IMG/VR virus record: IMGVR_UViG_3300032242_001847
Span: 1-31,583 of that record
Length of the DNA stretch: 31,583 nt
Direction: 5' to 3' (one strand)
DNA from: a virus
Both the position numbers and the translations under genes were made by a program. Of the stretch, positions 14,784-23,595 are shown in pieces. The notes beneath the pieces are model-generated. The model saw nothing but the letters and a program-made list of their open reading frames with translations, did no database searches and was not told the DNA's origin. The number at the start of each line of letters is the position of its first letter. Position 1 is the stretch's first letter.

Positions 14784-15797
14784 ATGGCATATTCAGCAGG
14801 AGATCTTCAGGTCGGTTTCGGCATTGAGGCGATTCCGGGCGCAACTTCGGGATGGAATCCCGCTACGACTGCATCCGCAACGCGTTTCATTGAGGTCATT
14901 TCAGAGTCAGTAAAGGCGTCATACGATCGCATCGACTCAAAGGGTCTGCGCTCTCAACGCGTTCTTGAAGGCAAAGACAAGTTCGTCGCAGGCAAGGTTG
15001 ACATTTCCGGTGACATTGAGTTCGAGCTGCAGACAAAGGGTCTCGGTTTTCTCTTTGGTCACATGCTCGGTTCGACCGTAAGCACCGCAACTGCAACAGG
15101 CGGGTCGACCGCAAAGACGCACACGTATTCAATGACCGCTGGCACGACGACTGATGGCGCTGGTCTGATGGCGCAAATCGTTCGCGCTGATAACACCGGC
15201 GCTCAGCAGGCGTTTTCGTACACTGGCTGCAAGGTTCAGTCTTGGGAACTGATGGCCGCTCAAAATGAGGTCTGCACCGCAAAGCTCACGCTCGACGGCG
15301 CAAACGAAAAGGTCGGCACGACTCCGGCGACCGCCAGTTACAGCAGTTCAAGCACGCCGCTCGTTTTCACTGGTGCTGCGATTCTGGTTGGCGGTTCAGC
15401 GTTTGAGTGCAAGAGCGTTTCAATCAAGGGCGACAACAAGCTCAAGACTGATCGGTACGTTCTCGGTTCGAACATCAAGAAGGAGCAGCTCAACAGTGGT
15501 GTTCGTGAGATCACAGGTCAGCTCGGTCTTGAATTCAGCGGCGTGACTGCATACAACAGAGTCGTGAACGCAGATTCGGTTGCTTTTCAGGCAACGTTTG
15601 CAAGCGTCGCGAACATTGAAACGGGCGTCAAGTCAAGTGTCGTTGTCACAATCCCAGACATTCGGTTTGAGGGCGAAACTCCGAACGGCAGCGGACAGAT
15701 CATTGAGCACAATTTGAGCTTCAAGGCGCTTGACGACGAAACGACCACAACTGCGCCAATCACGATCGCGTACACGACTCTCGACACGACTCCGTAA
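14784..15797 (+). CDS. Major tail (tube) protein
   Basis: The 337-residue protein is beta-rich and Thr/Ser/Gly-rich, with the phage tail-tube pattern: GFGIEAIPGA at the start, a long strand-loop (RIDSKGLRSQRVLEGKDKFV) and DISGDIEFELQTKG, then a second beta half (SVSIKGDNKLKTDRYVLGSN ... EITGQLGLEF). It polymerises around the tape measure. Gln codons are mostly CAG, as in the capsid gene, consistent with high expression. The order tail tube, then chaperone, then tape measure fits. Confidence 0.87.
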   Translation: MAYSAGDLQVGFGIEAIPGATSGWNPATTASATRFIEVISESVKASYDRIDSKGLRSQRVLEGKDKFVAGKVDISGDIEFELQTKGLGFLFGHMLGSTVSTATATGGSTAKTHTYSMTAGTTTDGAGLMAQIVRADNTGAQQAFSYTGCKVQSWELMAAQNEVCTAKLTLDGANEKVGTTPATASYSSSSTPLVFTGAAILVGGSAFECKSVSIKGDNKLKTDRYVLGSNIKKEQLNSGVREITGQLGLEFSGVTAYNRVVNADSVAFQATFASVANIETGVKSSVVVTIPDIRFEGETPNGSGQIIEHNLSFKALDDETTTTAPITIAYTTLDTTP

Positions 15798-15800
15798 GTC

Positions 15801-16280
15801 ATGTCGCAAGACGGCGACATCAAGCTCAGTGACAACACTGTTCTGCTTGTAAATGCGCTGAAACGCTGGGAGCCGGATACGGCAAAGATCATGAAGAAAG
15901 AGCTGAACTCGCTTGGCACGCAAGGCAAGCGGCAGCTCGTCGCAAACACTCCGTCAAAGACGGGCTTCACTAAATCTCGATGGGCGAAGCGAACTTCGGT
16001 CACAAAGACCAAAGTGAAGGTTGCGGTCACGATCAGTTGGCCGTCCGGAGTGCCTCGCTATCCGTTTATGGTCGAGCACGGTCGCAAAGCTGGACTTGCT
16101 GGCAACCCTGGCAAACGTCGTCGTTTCCTTGCGAAGATTCGTGTTGTCGATCAGCCTCGTCGAGTCACGGCAATGGAACCGCGCAAATACATTGCGCGCA
16201 CTCGCGAGCAGCTTGCGCCAAACGTCGCAAAGACAATTGACGCGATCCAAACTCAAGCGTCTGACGCTTTCACAATGTAG
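15801..16280 (+). CDS. HK97 gp10-like head-tail joining / tail completion protein
   Basis: The 159-residue basic protein has the gp10-like core: a helix (MKKELNSLGTQGKRQLVANT) followed by PSKTGFTKSRWAKRTSVTK and strands ending in VPRYPFMVEHGRK. These proteins join head and tail or complete the tail end. Here it lies after the tail-tube gene, while in many siphophages it comes before it. Confidence 0.7.
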   Translation: MSQDGDIKLSDNTVLLVNALKRWEPDTAKIMKKELNSLGTQGKRQLVANTPSKTGFTKSRWAKRTSVTKTKVKVAVTISWPSGVPRYPFMVEHGRKAGLAGNPGKRRRFLAKIRVVDQPRRVTAMEPRKYIARTREQLAPNVAKTIDAIQTQASDAFTM

Positions 16281-16304
16281 TCAATCCACAAGGGGGAATC
16301 GGAC

Positions 16305-16628
16305 ATGAACGAGAGTTCTGTTCTACGCATCAAAATCAACGGCGTCGAGTATTCACTTGATCTCAGCGAGCTCACTTTCGGCGAGCTTGAACTGCTTGAA
16401 AAGGAAACCGGGCGCAGCGTTTCGGAGCTTGATACGGCTTCCGCAACAACGTTGCTCACGTTGGCATGGCTTGCGCGCAGGCGCAAGGAGCCAATGTTCA
16501 CAATCGAAGAAATGCGAATGCTGCCGTTCAGCGCGGTTGAGGTGGTTGAAGAGCCCGACCCTACGCAGCCCGTCGACGACGGGGCAACAGAGGCGCAGTC
16601 GGCAGAAGAGCTTGGCAGCCAGTCTTAG
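16305..16628 (+). CDS. Tail assembly chaperone, short form (gpG-like)
   Basis: The 107-residue acidic protein sits just before the tape measure and has the usual chaperone core: a beta hairpin (LRIKINGVEYSLDLSELTFG), helices (ELELLEKETGRSVSELD, ATTLLTLAWLARRRK) and an acidic disordered tail (EEPDPTQPVDDGATEAQSAE). It binds the tape measure during tail assembly. A -1 frame downstream probably extends it (next entry). AAGGGGG precedes the ATG. Confidence 0.85.
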   Translation: MNESSVLRIKINGVEYSLDLSELTFGELELLEKETGRSVSELDTASATTLLTLAWLARRRKEPMFTIEEMRMLPFSAVEVVEEPDPTQPVDDGATEAQSAEELGSQS

Positions 16629-16741
16629 CAGACAGATTTGGCATTTTGCCCTGGCGAATGAGTGACCTTCGGGTCAATGAATACAACGCGATCAGGCGTT
16701 ACCTAGAAGAAGAAGAACGCGAGTCAAGAAAGGCTTCATGA
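16550..16741 (+). CDS. Probable -1 frameshift extension of the tail assembly chaperone (gpGT-like)
   Basis: The -1 frame is open from 16550 to TGA 16739-16741, two bases before the tape-measure ATG. Its distal part reads FGILPWRMSDLRVNEYNAI then RRYLEEEERESRK, matching the C-terminal T domain of siphophage chaperones (P-x-[IL]-x-x-L-x-x-x-E-[FY]-x-A-I). It has no ribosome site; an ATG at 16658 would cut off the conserved start. The coordinates mark the open frame, not the exact slip point. No classical X-XXY-YYZ heptamer is visible, so the mechanism is unclear. Confidence 0.6.
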   Translation, partial: RARPYAARRRRGNRGAVGRRAWQPVLADRFGILPWRMSDLRVNEYNAIRRYLEEEERESRKAS

Positions 16742-16742
16742 A

Positions 16743-18677
16743 ATGGCAAAAAATACTGTCGTCATTAGCCTTGTCGCGGAGAACGAGCGTCTCAACGCGG
16801 CTCTTTCTCAATCTGAACGGAAACTGAAAGCGTTTCAACGTCAGATGGAAAACTCCAAGAAGGGCGGCGACGGCGTTTTTTCAAAGCTGCGCTCGTCGGC
16901 TGCTGGAAGCATCGGCCCGCTCGCAGGCGTCGGAGCTGCTTTCGCTTCTGTTGGCGGAGCTGCTGCGTATCTTGAAGACAGTGTCAAAACGACTGAGAAT
17001 CTTGCTCTTGCAACAAAGAAGATCAGTCGCGAAACGGGCATGGATCTCAAGACTTCGTCTGAATGGTTGAGTCTTGCCAAAGAACGCGGCATTGACACGA
17101 ACAAGCTGAGTTTGAGCTTTGGCACATTGTCAAAGCAAATGCACAACGCTGAAGGCGGCAGCAAGTCTGCAGCAAAGGCACTCGCTTCAGTTGGTGTCAG
17201 CGGCGCTCTGATCTCATCGGGCAATCTAAACGGCGCACTCGGCAAGATCGCTGACCGTTTCAAGGCAATGAAAGACGGGCCTGACAAGACCGCTCTTGCC
17301 TTGCAACTCTTTGGTCGCCAGGGCAAAGCGCTCATTCCGATTTTGAATCAGGGCAGCAGCGGCGTTAGCAAACTTCGTGAAGAAATGGACAAGGCTCATC
17401 TTTCAATGGGCCCACGTCAAATCGCTGATGCTGACAAGGCTCGCAAGGCTCAAAAAGAGTTGCACAAGACCCTTGAGGGATTGAAGGTCACAGTCGGTTC
17501 AGCCTTGATGCCCGCATTTGCGAGCGCGGCTGGCGCATTGTCTCATTTCGTCGATCAGGCAATGCAAGGCAAGGGCGCCGGCGGACTTTTGAAGACCGTT
17601 GTTGTCCAGGCATGGAAAGCCGCTGAAGGATTGTGGAAGACGATCGGCCCGGTTGTGAAAACGATTGGTGATTGGGTCAGCAAAAATCCTGAGCTTGTCA
17701 AAACTGGCGTGACGATTGTTGCGATTGCAGTCGCGGGCGCAAAGCTCGGCAAAGCAATTTCAACGCTGAACACAATTCTTGCTGTTTCCGAAGGCGTCTT
17801 CGCAGGCCTTGAGGTTGAAATGCTGCCGTTCATTGCAGTTGGCATTGCGATCGTTGGCATCGCGTATCTCATCATCACCAACTGGAAACCGATCAGCAAA
17901 TTCTTTTCAAGCGTTTTCAAGACAATCGTTGACGCTGCTCGCACGTATTTCAACATTTGGCGAACAATCATTGTGACCGTCATGAACGTCATCAAGACAG
18001 TGATCGTCACAGTCTGGAATGGCATTCGCGGCTTTTTTATTGGCGCATGGAACGCGATCAAAAACCTTTTCAGCAGTGCAGCAACGTTCATTTTGAGCGC
18101 GGCAAAGTACGGCTTTCTCGGGCCAATTCCGTTCATCCTTTCTCACTGGAAGACCGTGCTCGCGTTTTTCAAAAGCCTTCCGGGTCAAATCGTAAACTTC
18201 ATCAGCTCAATTCCCGGCAGGCTCGGCAGCCTTATCAGTCGGTTTGCGCAGGTTGGCTCAGACATTGGCAGCAGCTTCATCAACGCGCTCGGCAACGCAA
18301 TCCAATCCGCTGGCAGCTTCCTTGCCGATCTCGGCAACGGAATTCGAAACTGGATCAACGATCACACGATCTTCGGAGATGACGTGCACATCGGCACGCC
18401 GCTCGGCAGCATCAACTTTCACATTCCAGCTCTCGCAACAGGCGGCATGTTCAACGGGGCTCAAATCGCAATGATCGGCGAAGACGGGCCAGAGGCAGTC
18501 ATTCCTCTTTCAAAAAAACATCGTGCTCGAGGCGCAGCTCTTTACGCGCAAGCCGGATCTGCAATGGGTCTCACCGGCGGTCACACGTTCGTTGTCAACA
18601 ACTACGGCGGCGAACTTGACGAAACGCAGCTTGCAGCTAGTTTCGCATGGCAACTGCAGACAAGGAGTGCGTTCTAA
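16743..18677 (+). CDS. Tape measure protein
   Basis: The 644-residue protein has an N-terminal coiled coil (ENERLNAALSQSERKLKAF), a helical minor-tail-protein region (TGMDLKTSSEWLSLAKERG ... QLFGRQGKALIPIL), several hydrophobic segments at about 320-440, and the C-terminal tape-measure motif IAMIGEDGPEAVIPLSK. By the known proportion of about 0.15 nm per residue the tail would be near 100 nm. It sets tail length and probably forms a pore during injection. Confidence 0.95.
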   Translation: MAKNTVVISLVAENERLNAALSQSERKLKAFQRQMENSKKGGDGVFSKLRSSAAGSIGPLAGVGAAFASVGGAAAYLEDSVKTTENLALATKKISRETGMDLKTSSEWLSLAKERGIDTNKLSLSFGTLSKQMHNAEGGSKSAAKALASVGVSGALISSGNLNGALGKIADRFKAMKDGPDKTALALQLFGRQGKALIPILNQGSSGVSKLREEMDKAHLSMGPRQIADADKARKAQKELHKTLEGLKVTVGSALMPAFASAAGALSHFVDQAMQGKGAGGLLKTVVVQAWKAAEGLWKTIGPVVKTIGDWVSKNPELVKTGVTIVAIAVAGAKLGKAISTLNTILAVSEGVFAGLEVEMLPFIAVGIAIVGIAYLIITNWKPISKFFSSVFKTIVDAARTYFNIWRTIIVTVMNVIKTVIVTVWNGIRGFFIGAWNAIKNLFSSAATFILSAAKYGFLGPIPFILSHWKTVLAFFKSLPGQIVNFISSIPGRLGSLISRFAQVGSDIGSSFINALGNAIQSAGSFLADLGNGIRNWINDHTIFGDDVHIGTPLGSINFHIPALATGGMFNGAQIAMIGEDGPEAVIPLSKKHRARGAALYAQAGSAMGLTGGHTFVVNNYGGELDETQLAASFAWQLQTRSAF

Positions 18678-19559
18678 ATGCTCTCAGCAGTGCAGTTCAC
18701 GCCTCCGGGCGGCTCACCGATCACGTTGCATTCATCTGTTGCCTCAACAAGCCTTGTCACGTACGACTCTCACTATTCGATCACTCGAGCAGAAGGCATC
18801 TTCGGCACGCCTGACACACGCGACATTGTTCGCATTGCGCCAGGGCGCGACGGCTCGATCGACGACACACACTTTCTCAACGAACGCAAGATCACGCTCG
18901 AAGGCGAAATTCTCGGCTCAACACCTGCAGACGTGTTGTCTCGCTGGCAAACAATGAGCTCAGCATTTCAACTCAGCTTGCTTCAACCGGGAAAGCTCAC
19001 GATCACGCTTGCAGATGGAACGTCTCAACGCTGGACAAACGTCATCTTGAGCGGATCTGCTCAACCTTCCCTTGAGGGAGGCTCAGCGTACTTGCAATAT
19101 CAGTTGACGTTGCGCGCTCCCGATCCGCGCTGGTATGGCATGACGCTCAACACAAGCAGCAGCTCTGTCACGGTCACATCGGGAACAAGCCCGGTCACAT
19201 CAAGCGCGGTCACAATCACGAACGCAGGCACGGCACCGTCTCTGCCCGTTGTGACTTTCACTGGCGCGCTGACCGCAACGGGAACAGTCACGGTGACCGT
19301 TCCGAACCCGGCATACACAAACATCAGCCCTCAAGGGGCAACGATTCCGCTCGTCATGCAGTCGCTTGTCGGCGCGACAACTTACACGGGCACCGTTGAT
19401 TGTGGACTGAAGACGGTTTCAGGCGTTTACGTTGACGCTTTGACCGAATGGCCGGTTCTCTATCCCGGTTCTAGCAGTTGGACTTTGAAGGTCAATGCGA
19501 CTCCGGTCAGCTCACAGAGTTTCAGCAGTCAAGTGTCTTGGTATGACGCTTGGTGGTAA
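18678..19559 (+). CDS. Distal tail protein (Dit-like)
   Basis: The 293-residue beta-rich protein follows the tape measure directly. Residues 1-150 fit the Dit N-terminal fold (DIVRIAPGRDGSIDDTHFL, KITLEGEILG, PDPRWYGMTL) and residues 155-293 form a Thr/Val-rich galectin-like or Ig-like beta domain. It forms the hexameric ring at the tail tip. Confidence 0.8.
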   Translation: MLSAVQFTPPGGSPITLHSSVASTSLVTYDSHYSITRAEGIFGTPDTRDIVRIAPGRDGSIDDTHFLNERKITLEGEILGSTPADVLSRWQTMSSAFQLSLLQPGKLTITLADGTSQRWTNVILSGSAQPSLEGGSAYLQYQLTLRAPDPRWYGMTLNTSSSSVTVTSGTSPVTSSAVTITNAGTAPSLPVVTFTGALTATGTVTVTVPNPAYTNISPQGATIPLVMQSLVGATTYTGTVDCGLKTVSGVYVDALTEWPVLYPGSSSWTLKVNATPVSSQSFSSQVSWYDAWW

Positions 19560-19562
19560 ACG

Positions 19563-20645
19563 ATGAACCAATGGTCGTACACACTCGAAACCGCATCAGG
19601 ATCGGTTCTCAGCTACTTGAACAGTCTCGGCGGCATGACGCTCACAATGCCGTTGAACGCGCCTGCAACGCTCACAGCGGACATTGCTCACAACACAAGC
19701 GACATGCAAGCGCTCGACACGCAACTCGCGTCCGGCGCTGTCATTTTGCGAGCTTCTCGAAACGGTGTCACACGATTCGTCGGCACCTTGTCAGACATGC
19801 AAGTTTCGTTCGCTGATGACGCAAAAGCAAGCCTGACGTTCACTGATTTCGCTGGCGCATACGCAAGCGTCTCAAACTATTCGATCAGCGGCGGTCGCAT
19901 CAAGCCCTATCAAAAACAGTCGCCTGCAACGTGGACTGGAACAATCGACCAATTGCTGAGCTATGGCAGCCCGATCGTGCCATTGACGCGCAGTGGTTCT
20001 CCGACTGGACGCATTCCAACTCCGGAAATCATTCAGAAAGCAAACAAGCAAAAGACAAAAGTGCACGTTTGGAAGCCCTCTTCTACAACGGTACTTGAGA
20101 CGCTGCAGGAGCTTTCAGGTTTTGCGCCTGGTATCGAATGGTACGTCTCTCCCGACGCACTGTTCGTCGTCAAAAACGTGCTCGGCTCAGACAAAAGCAA
20201 GAGCGTCTTGTTTCAATACGGGCAGGGCACATTGTCAAACGTGCTCGCGGTAAACGCGCAATATCAACCGCCGCAAAACGATCTGTTTTGGACGGATGCG
20301 AAAAGCACGATTCATCGCAGCCGTAGCGGATACAACACATCGTCGATCAGCTCGTTTGGTGATTACTCGGTGACTTACAATCAGATGACGAAGTCATCGC
20401 AGACCGACGATTACAAGGTTGCGAGCAGGTTGCGTTCGAAATGGCGCATCGTTTGGGATCTTGTTGCTGAGCCAACGCTTGCACCGCAGCCCTGGACTGA
20501 CTATTTTCTCGGCGACACGATCTCCGTCAGAGTAAAGCGTGACGCGTTCGATCAGTCACTCAAGCAACGCGTCAATCAAATCACGGTCACAACCGATGAA
20601 GGCGGCAACGAAAACGCTCATCAGTTGACCTTTGAGGTGATCTAG
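19563..20645 (+). CDS. Tail hub / tail-associated protein (Gp37-like)
   Basis: The 360-residue protein starts MNQWSYTLETASGSVLSYLN, has the tail-hub style beta core (LTMPLNAPATLTADI, VTRFVGTLSDMQVSF), a middle part (LQELSGFAPGIEWYVSPDAL) and a final RVNQITVTTDEGGNENAHQL segment, matching Tal/Gp37-type siphophage hub proteins. It closes the tail tube under Dit. Its stop overlaps the following GTG start (TAGTG). Confidence 0.75.
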   Translation: MNQWSYTLETASGSVLSYLNSLGGMTLTMPLNAPATLTADIAHNTSDMQALDTQLASGAVILRASRNGVTRFVGTLSDMQVSFADDAKASLTFTDFAGAYASVSNYSISGGRIKPYQKQSPATWTGTIDQLLSYGSPIVPLTRSGSPTGRIPTPEIIQKANKQKTKVHVWKPSSTTVLETLQELSGFAPGIEWYVSPDALFVVKNVLGSDKSKSVLFQYGQGTLSNVLAVNAQYQPPQNDLFWTDAKSTIHRSRSGYNTSSISSFGDYSVTYNQMTKSSQTDDYKVASRLRSKWRIVWDLVAEPTLAPQPWTDYFLGDTISVRVKRDAFDQSLKQRVNQITVTTDEGGNENAHQLTFEVI

Positions 20646-21460
20646 TGCCGTACTTTGAACGCAAACCAACGCTGCCTAGTGCCTTTCGAGAGCATCACTA
20701 TCGCCTTCGAACACTCGAGCGAATTTCTCAAGAAAGCGCAACTCAAACGTTCGCTTTTCAAGCCAATGTCTATCCGGACTGGTACGAAACGACGTACACG
20801 AGCGGCGCTCGAGTGAACTACACGTATTTGAACTCAAGCGGAGACATCACGAACAGCGATTTTTCGTGCACGTCAACTCAAAGCGCTGTTTTGCCTCCGG
20901 TTGACAGCTCCGGCACGACTAACAGCGGATGGTCAATATTGACCTCGTCAAACTTGACTGAGACGCGCGCTCGCAATCAAGACGGCTTGCTTTTGAACAA
21001 CATTGGCGCGCAGTCAACGACTTACGGAACGCAACGCATGACGTTGCTGCAAACGACAATCAGCTCATCGAACGCTGGACTGATCGAACTTTATGCTCGA
21101 CTGTCCGCTGACGCGCCATCCGGTGACCTTTTGATGAATGTCTACGTTGATGACGGAAACGGACACTTCACAAGTCAAGCAAACTATTTGAGCTGGGTTT
21201 CGGGCTCGTCGCTCACTGAACGTCGAACCGCGCCAGCTTCCACTGCGGGCACAACAACGCAGCAAGGCGCTTTCGTAGTCGTCGACAACACTCTTCCAAA
21301 CGTCGTCTACGACGAAAGCTCAAGCACGCTCATCGCAAGCGCACTTGACGGACTTGTCTTGAACGAAGGCCTTCACACACTTCGAATTGACCTTGTATCC
21401 AGCTCAAGCGGCAACAACGGCAGCCTTGCAAACGGCACCGTTTCAATCCGCGCAACCTAA
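20645..21460 (+). CDS. Minor tail protein, possible receptor-binding tip protein
   Basis: The 271-residue protein has a basic N-terminus (PYFERKPTLPSAFREHHYRL) and a long Ser/Thr/Asn-rich beta domain. It follows the hub gene and starts at an overlapping GTG. No enzymatic motif is visible. It probably decorates the tail tip, working with or instead of the collagen-like fibre for host recognition. Confidence 0.7.
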   Translation: MPYFERKPTLPSAFREHHYRLRTLERISQESATQTFAFQANVYPDWYETTYTSGARVNYTYLNSSGDITNSDFSCTSTQSAVLPPVDSSGTTNSGWSILTSSNLTETRARNQDGLLLNNIGAQSTTYGTQRMTLLQTTISSSNAGLIELYARLSADAPSGDLLMNVYVDDGNGHFTSQANYLSWVSGSSLTERRTAPASTAGTTTQQGAFVVVDNTLPNVVYDESSSTLIASALDGLVLNEGLHTLRIDLVSSSSGNNGSLANGTVSIRAT

Positions 21461-21477
21461 CCAACACTTGAAAGATC

Positions 21478-21777
21478 ATGTCTTCCGACGACGTTGCACG
21501 ACTAGAAAAATACTTGACTCGCGAAATGGACATCAGCCGTCAAGCGGCTGAAAAAGCACACAACAGTCTTCACAACGAGCTCACCGGCTTGCGTAAGCGA
21601 GTCGAAGAGATCGCTTCGCGTCTTGAAACGGTCGAGGACACGCACGCTGAAGAACTCGCTCACGAGCAAGGCAAGCATCAAATCGTTCAGCTCTTCGGAC
21701 GACTTGCCGTAAACATTGTCTCAGTCACAGTTGCAGTCGTCGGCGCTTGGTTCGTCATCGCCGATCACATCAAATAA
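21478..21777 (+). CDS. Coiled-coil protein with C-terminal membrane helix, holin or holin partner (XhlA-like)
   Basis: Residues 1-65 form a charged coiled coil (LTGLRKRVEEIASRLETVED), followed by one membrane segment at about 76-95 (LAVNIVSVTVAVVGAWFVIA) and a short charged end. This layout matches XhlA-type lysis proteins. It lies right before the endolysin gene, with a second membrane protein gene after it. Confidence 0.75.
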   Translation: MSSDDVARLEKYLTREMDISRQAAEKAHNSLHNELTGLRKRVEEIASRLETVEDTHAEELAHEQGKHQIVQLFGRLAVNIVSVTVAVVGAWFVIADHIK

Positions 21778-21804
21778 GTCACGCCTAAGACCGGGAGGTC
21801 TTTC

Positions 21805-23106
21805 ATGAGTCAAAATGGACGCTTGCGCGCCAGCGAACTTGCGCCGATTATCGGCGGAGGACAACTCGCAAAACCGGCTGCTCAATCATGGAACGCATTT
21901 GCGCGCATGATGAAAACCGAACACGGATTTGACGTTCACGTCAACGACAGCTATCGACCATTGGGTCAACCGGGCGATCTTGCGCGCGGCGTTTGGTCGC
22001 AGCAAGCAGCTTGGGAGCGATACCGGCAAGGCGGAAATCTGGCAGCTCGTCCAGGCACAAGCAATCACGGTCTTGGCATGGCATTGGACTTAGCACCTGA
22101 CACGATCGCAGCAGTCGCAGCACACGGCGATCGCTTCGGCTGGAATCACGCGCACACAGATGCACCTTCTGAAAGCTGGCATCACCTTTGGCTTGACTCG
22201 CAAACCGATCACAAGCTCGTTGCACGCTGGACTTCTGTTCAACCGGGCGACACTTTGCATCCCGGCGACACGGGCTCAGGGATTCTTGCTCTCAAGCATC
22301 GTTTGCAAGTTTGGGGCGCATGGCCGCGACTTTGGCCGGTAAACAACAAGTACGCCGGTCGCACAATTCTTGCAGTCAAAGCGTTTCAGAAGGCACATCA
22401 TCTTCACGCTGACGGCATTGTCGGGCCGACTACATGGCGCGCGCTGAATTCAACTCCTGCAGGCCCAGCTCGCAAACCAATTGTCAAACCAAAGCCAGCA
22501 TCTCCGAAAGCCTTTCCAAAGTTCGCTGACATCTTTGCCGATGATGCGTTTGACGCAAAAACTTACAAGGCTGCAGGGCACACGCTCATTTCGATGAAAG
22601 CAAGCGAAGGTCACGACTTCACCGACTCAAAGGTTGCTGAAAACGCTGCTGCAGCTCGCAGCGTTGGTCTTGACGTTCACTTCTACCATTTCGCACGACC
22701 CAGCAACAACGCGCCAGAAGCAGAAGCCGAGCACTTCGCAACAGTCGCAAAATCACTTGGCGTCGGCGTTCACGATCGCCTCTGTCTTGATTGGGAAGAT
22801 CCAAAATGGGACGCTCACCCAGGCGCGGCAAATTGGATCATGCGTTTTTCTCAGACGATCGGCAAGCACGGTCTGACATTGCGCATCTTGTATTCGGGAG
22901 GCCCGTACCTCAAGAGCGGCGACGTCAAGGTTATGCCCGTCGATCACACCCAGAAGCCGTTGCGCTTTTGGCTTGCAGCTTACGCGTCAAATCCTGAACG
23001 GTATTGCCCGTCTTGGGCTCGCAAAGCTCTTTGGGCAGTGCAGTTCACAGACAAGGAAAAGGTTGCCGGCATTGGCAATCCATCTGACTACAGCTATTTG
23101 AAATAG
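21805..23106 (+). CDS. lysA: Three-domain endolysin: M15 peptidase, peptidoglycan-binding, GH25 muramidase
   Basis: Residues 1-135 resemble a VanY/M15 zinc peptidase: SYRPLGQPGD, the S-x-H-x6-D motif with H88 and D95, and WHH (H126/H127) as the third ligand. Residues 145-215 are a peptidoglycan-binding repeat domain (LKHRLQVWG, AVKAFQKAHHLHADGIVGPT). Residues 230-433 are a GH25 lysozyme with SMKASEGHDFTDS, FYHFARP and catalytic LDWED (D329, E331). It would cut both peptide and glycan parts of a Gram-positive-type wall. GGGAGG precedes the ATG. No signal peptide is seen, so it needs a holin. Confidence 0.93.
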   Translation: MSQNGRLRASELAPIIGGGQLAKPAAQSWNAFARMMKTEHGFDVHVNDSYRPLGQPGDLARGVWSQQAAWERYRQGGNLAARPGTSNHGLGMALDLAPDTIAAVAAHGDRFGWNHAHTDAPSESWHHLWLDSQTDHKLVARWTSVQPGDTLHPGDTGSGILALKHRLQVWGAWPRLWPVNNKYAGRTILAVKAFQKAHHLHADGIVGPTTWRALNSTPAGPARKPIVKPKPASPKAFPKFADIFADDAFDAKTYKAAGHTLISMKASEGHDFTDSKVAENAAAARSVGLDVHFYHFARPSNNAPEAEAEHFATVAKSLGVGVHDRLCLDWEDPKWDAHPGAANWIMRFSQTIGKHGLTLRILYSGGPYLKSGDVKVMPVDHTQKPLRFWLAAYASNPERYCPSWARKALWAVQFTDKEKVAGIGNPSDYSYLK

Positions 23107-23122
23107 ATAGCGAAGGGAGTTC

Positions 23123-23296
23123 ATGCAAATGAGCAAGGCAAAGCTGAGCGCTATTTTTGGCGTTCTTGTCGCAACAGCGTCCGCGCTGATCTCAAGCGGA
23201 CTTTTGGGCGGAGCAAACAGCTCGACCGCTCAGGTCATTTTGAATGCAGTGGTCGCGTTCGCTGCGACTGTTGGCATTCGTTCCGCTCGACCGTAG
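23123..23296 (+). CDS. Small two-helix membrane protein, probable holin
   Basis: A 57-residue frame beginning MQMSKAKLSAIFGVLVATAS contains two hydrophobic segments at about 8-30 and 38-52 and ends with basic RSARP. GGGAG lies a few bases before the ATG; ATG 23129 is an alternative start. Two membrane helices, tiny size and position just after the endolysin and before the terminator fit a class II-type holin. Confidence 0.75.
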   Translation: MQMSKAKLSAIFGVLVATASALISSGLLGGANSSTAQVILNAVVAFAATVGIRSARP

Positions 23297-23304
23297 AGCG
23301 CAAG

Positions 23305-23333
23305 TGTTGCGCGCTGCGCAACATGCAATTGCA
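23305..23333. repeat. Inverted repeat plus palindrome between holin and terminator
   Basis: TGTTGCGC (23305-23312) and GCGCAACA (23316-23323) are perfect inverted repeats with a GCT spacer, followed at once by the palindrome TGCAATTGCA (23324-23333). It lies between convergent transcription units. It could be a protein-binding site; no T-run follows. Confidence 0.6.
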
Positions 23334-23340
23334 GGCCGCA

Positions 23341-23374
23341 GAGCCCTCACACCCAAAGGTGTGGGGGCTCTTTT
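23341..23374 (+). terminator. Intrinsic terminator of the late operon
   Basis: GAGCCCTCACACC (23341-23353) pairs with GGTGTGGGGGCTC (23358-23370), with one T-G wobble, around a CAAA loop, and TTTT follows. It ends the rightward virion/lysis transcript just before the convergent minus-strand operon, whose last gene stops six bases later. Confidence 0.9.
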
Positions 23375-23379
23375 GCGTT

Positions 23380-23595
23380 TCAGGCTGCGTTGACGATCTG
23401 TTGAATGCGCGGTCGGCTCAAACCGGACAGCTCGGCTAGTTGCGCATACGACAAGCCCGATGTGCTCGCTTCACGAATAAGAACGTCTCGCCGCGCGACT
23501 GCTGCTCGAGCATTGTTGACGTGCGCTGCAGTGACAAGTGACGTCAATCGAACTTGCTCTTCAATGGTCTTGTCAGAGTGGTCAACTTTCGTCAT
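23380..23595 (-). CDS. Small HTH DNA-binding protein
   Basis: The 71-residue product ends in a clear helix-turn-helix: LSYAQLAELSGLSRPRIQQI (about residues 48-67), like sigma-70 region 4 or XRE proteins. The start at 23595 overlaps the end of the preceding minus-strand gene; a longer reading of the frame only shadows that gene. It is the last gene of a three-gene minus operon and may regulate it. Confidence 0.75.
   Translation of the reverse strand: MTKVDHSDKTIEEQVRLTSLVTAAHVNNARAAVARRDVLIREASTSGLSYAQLAELSGLSRPRIQQIVNAA

Noticed and set aside
17555-18136. 193-residue minus-strand frame in the tape measure gene
   Set aside because: Antisense to hydrophobic tape-measure segments, no promoter or ribosome site, no family resemblance.
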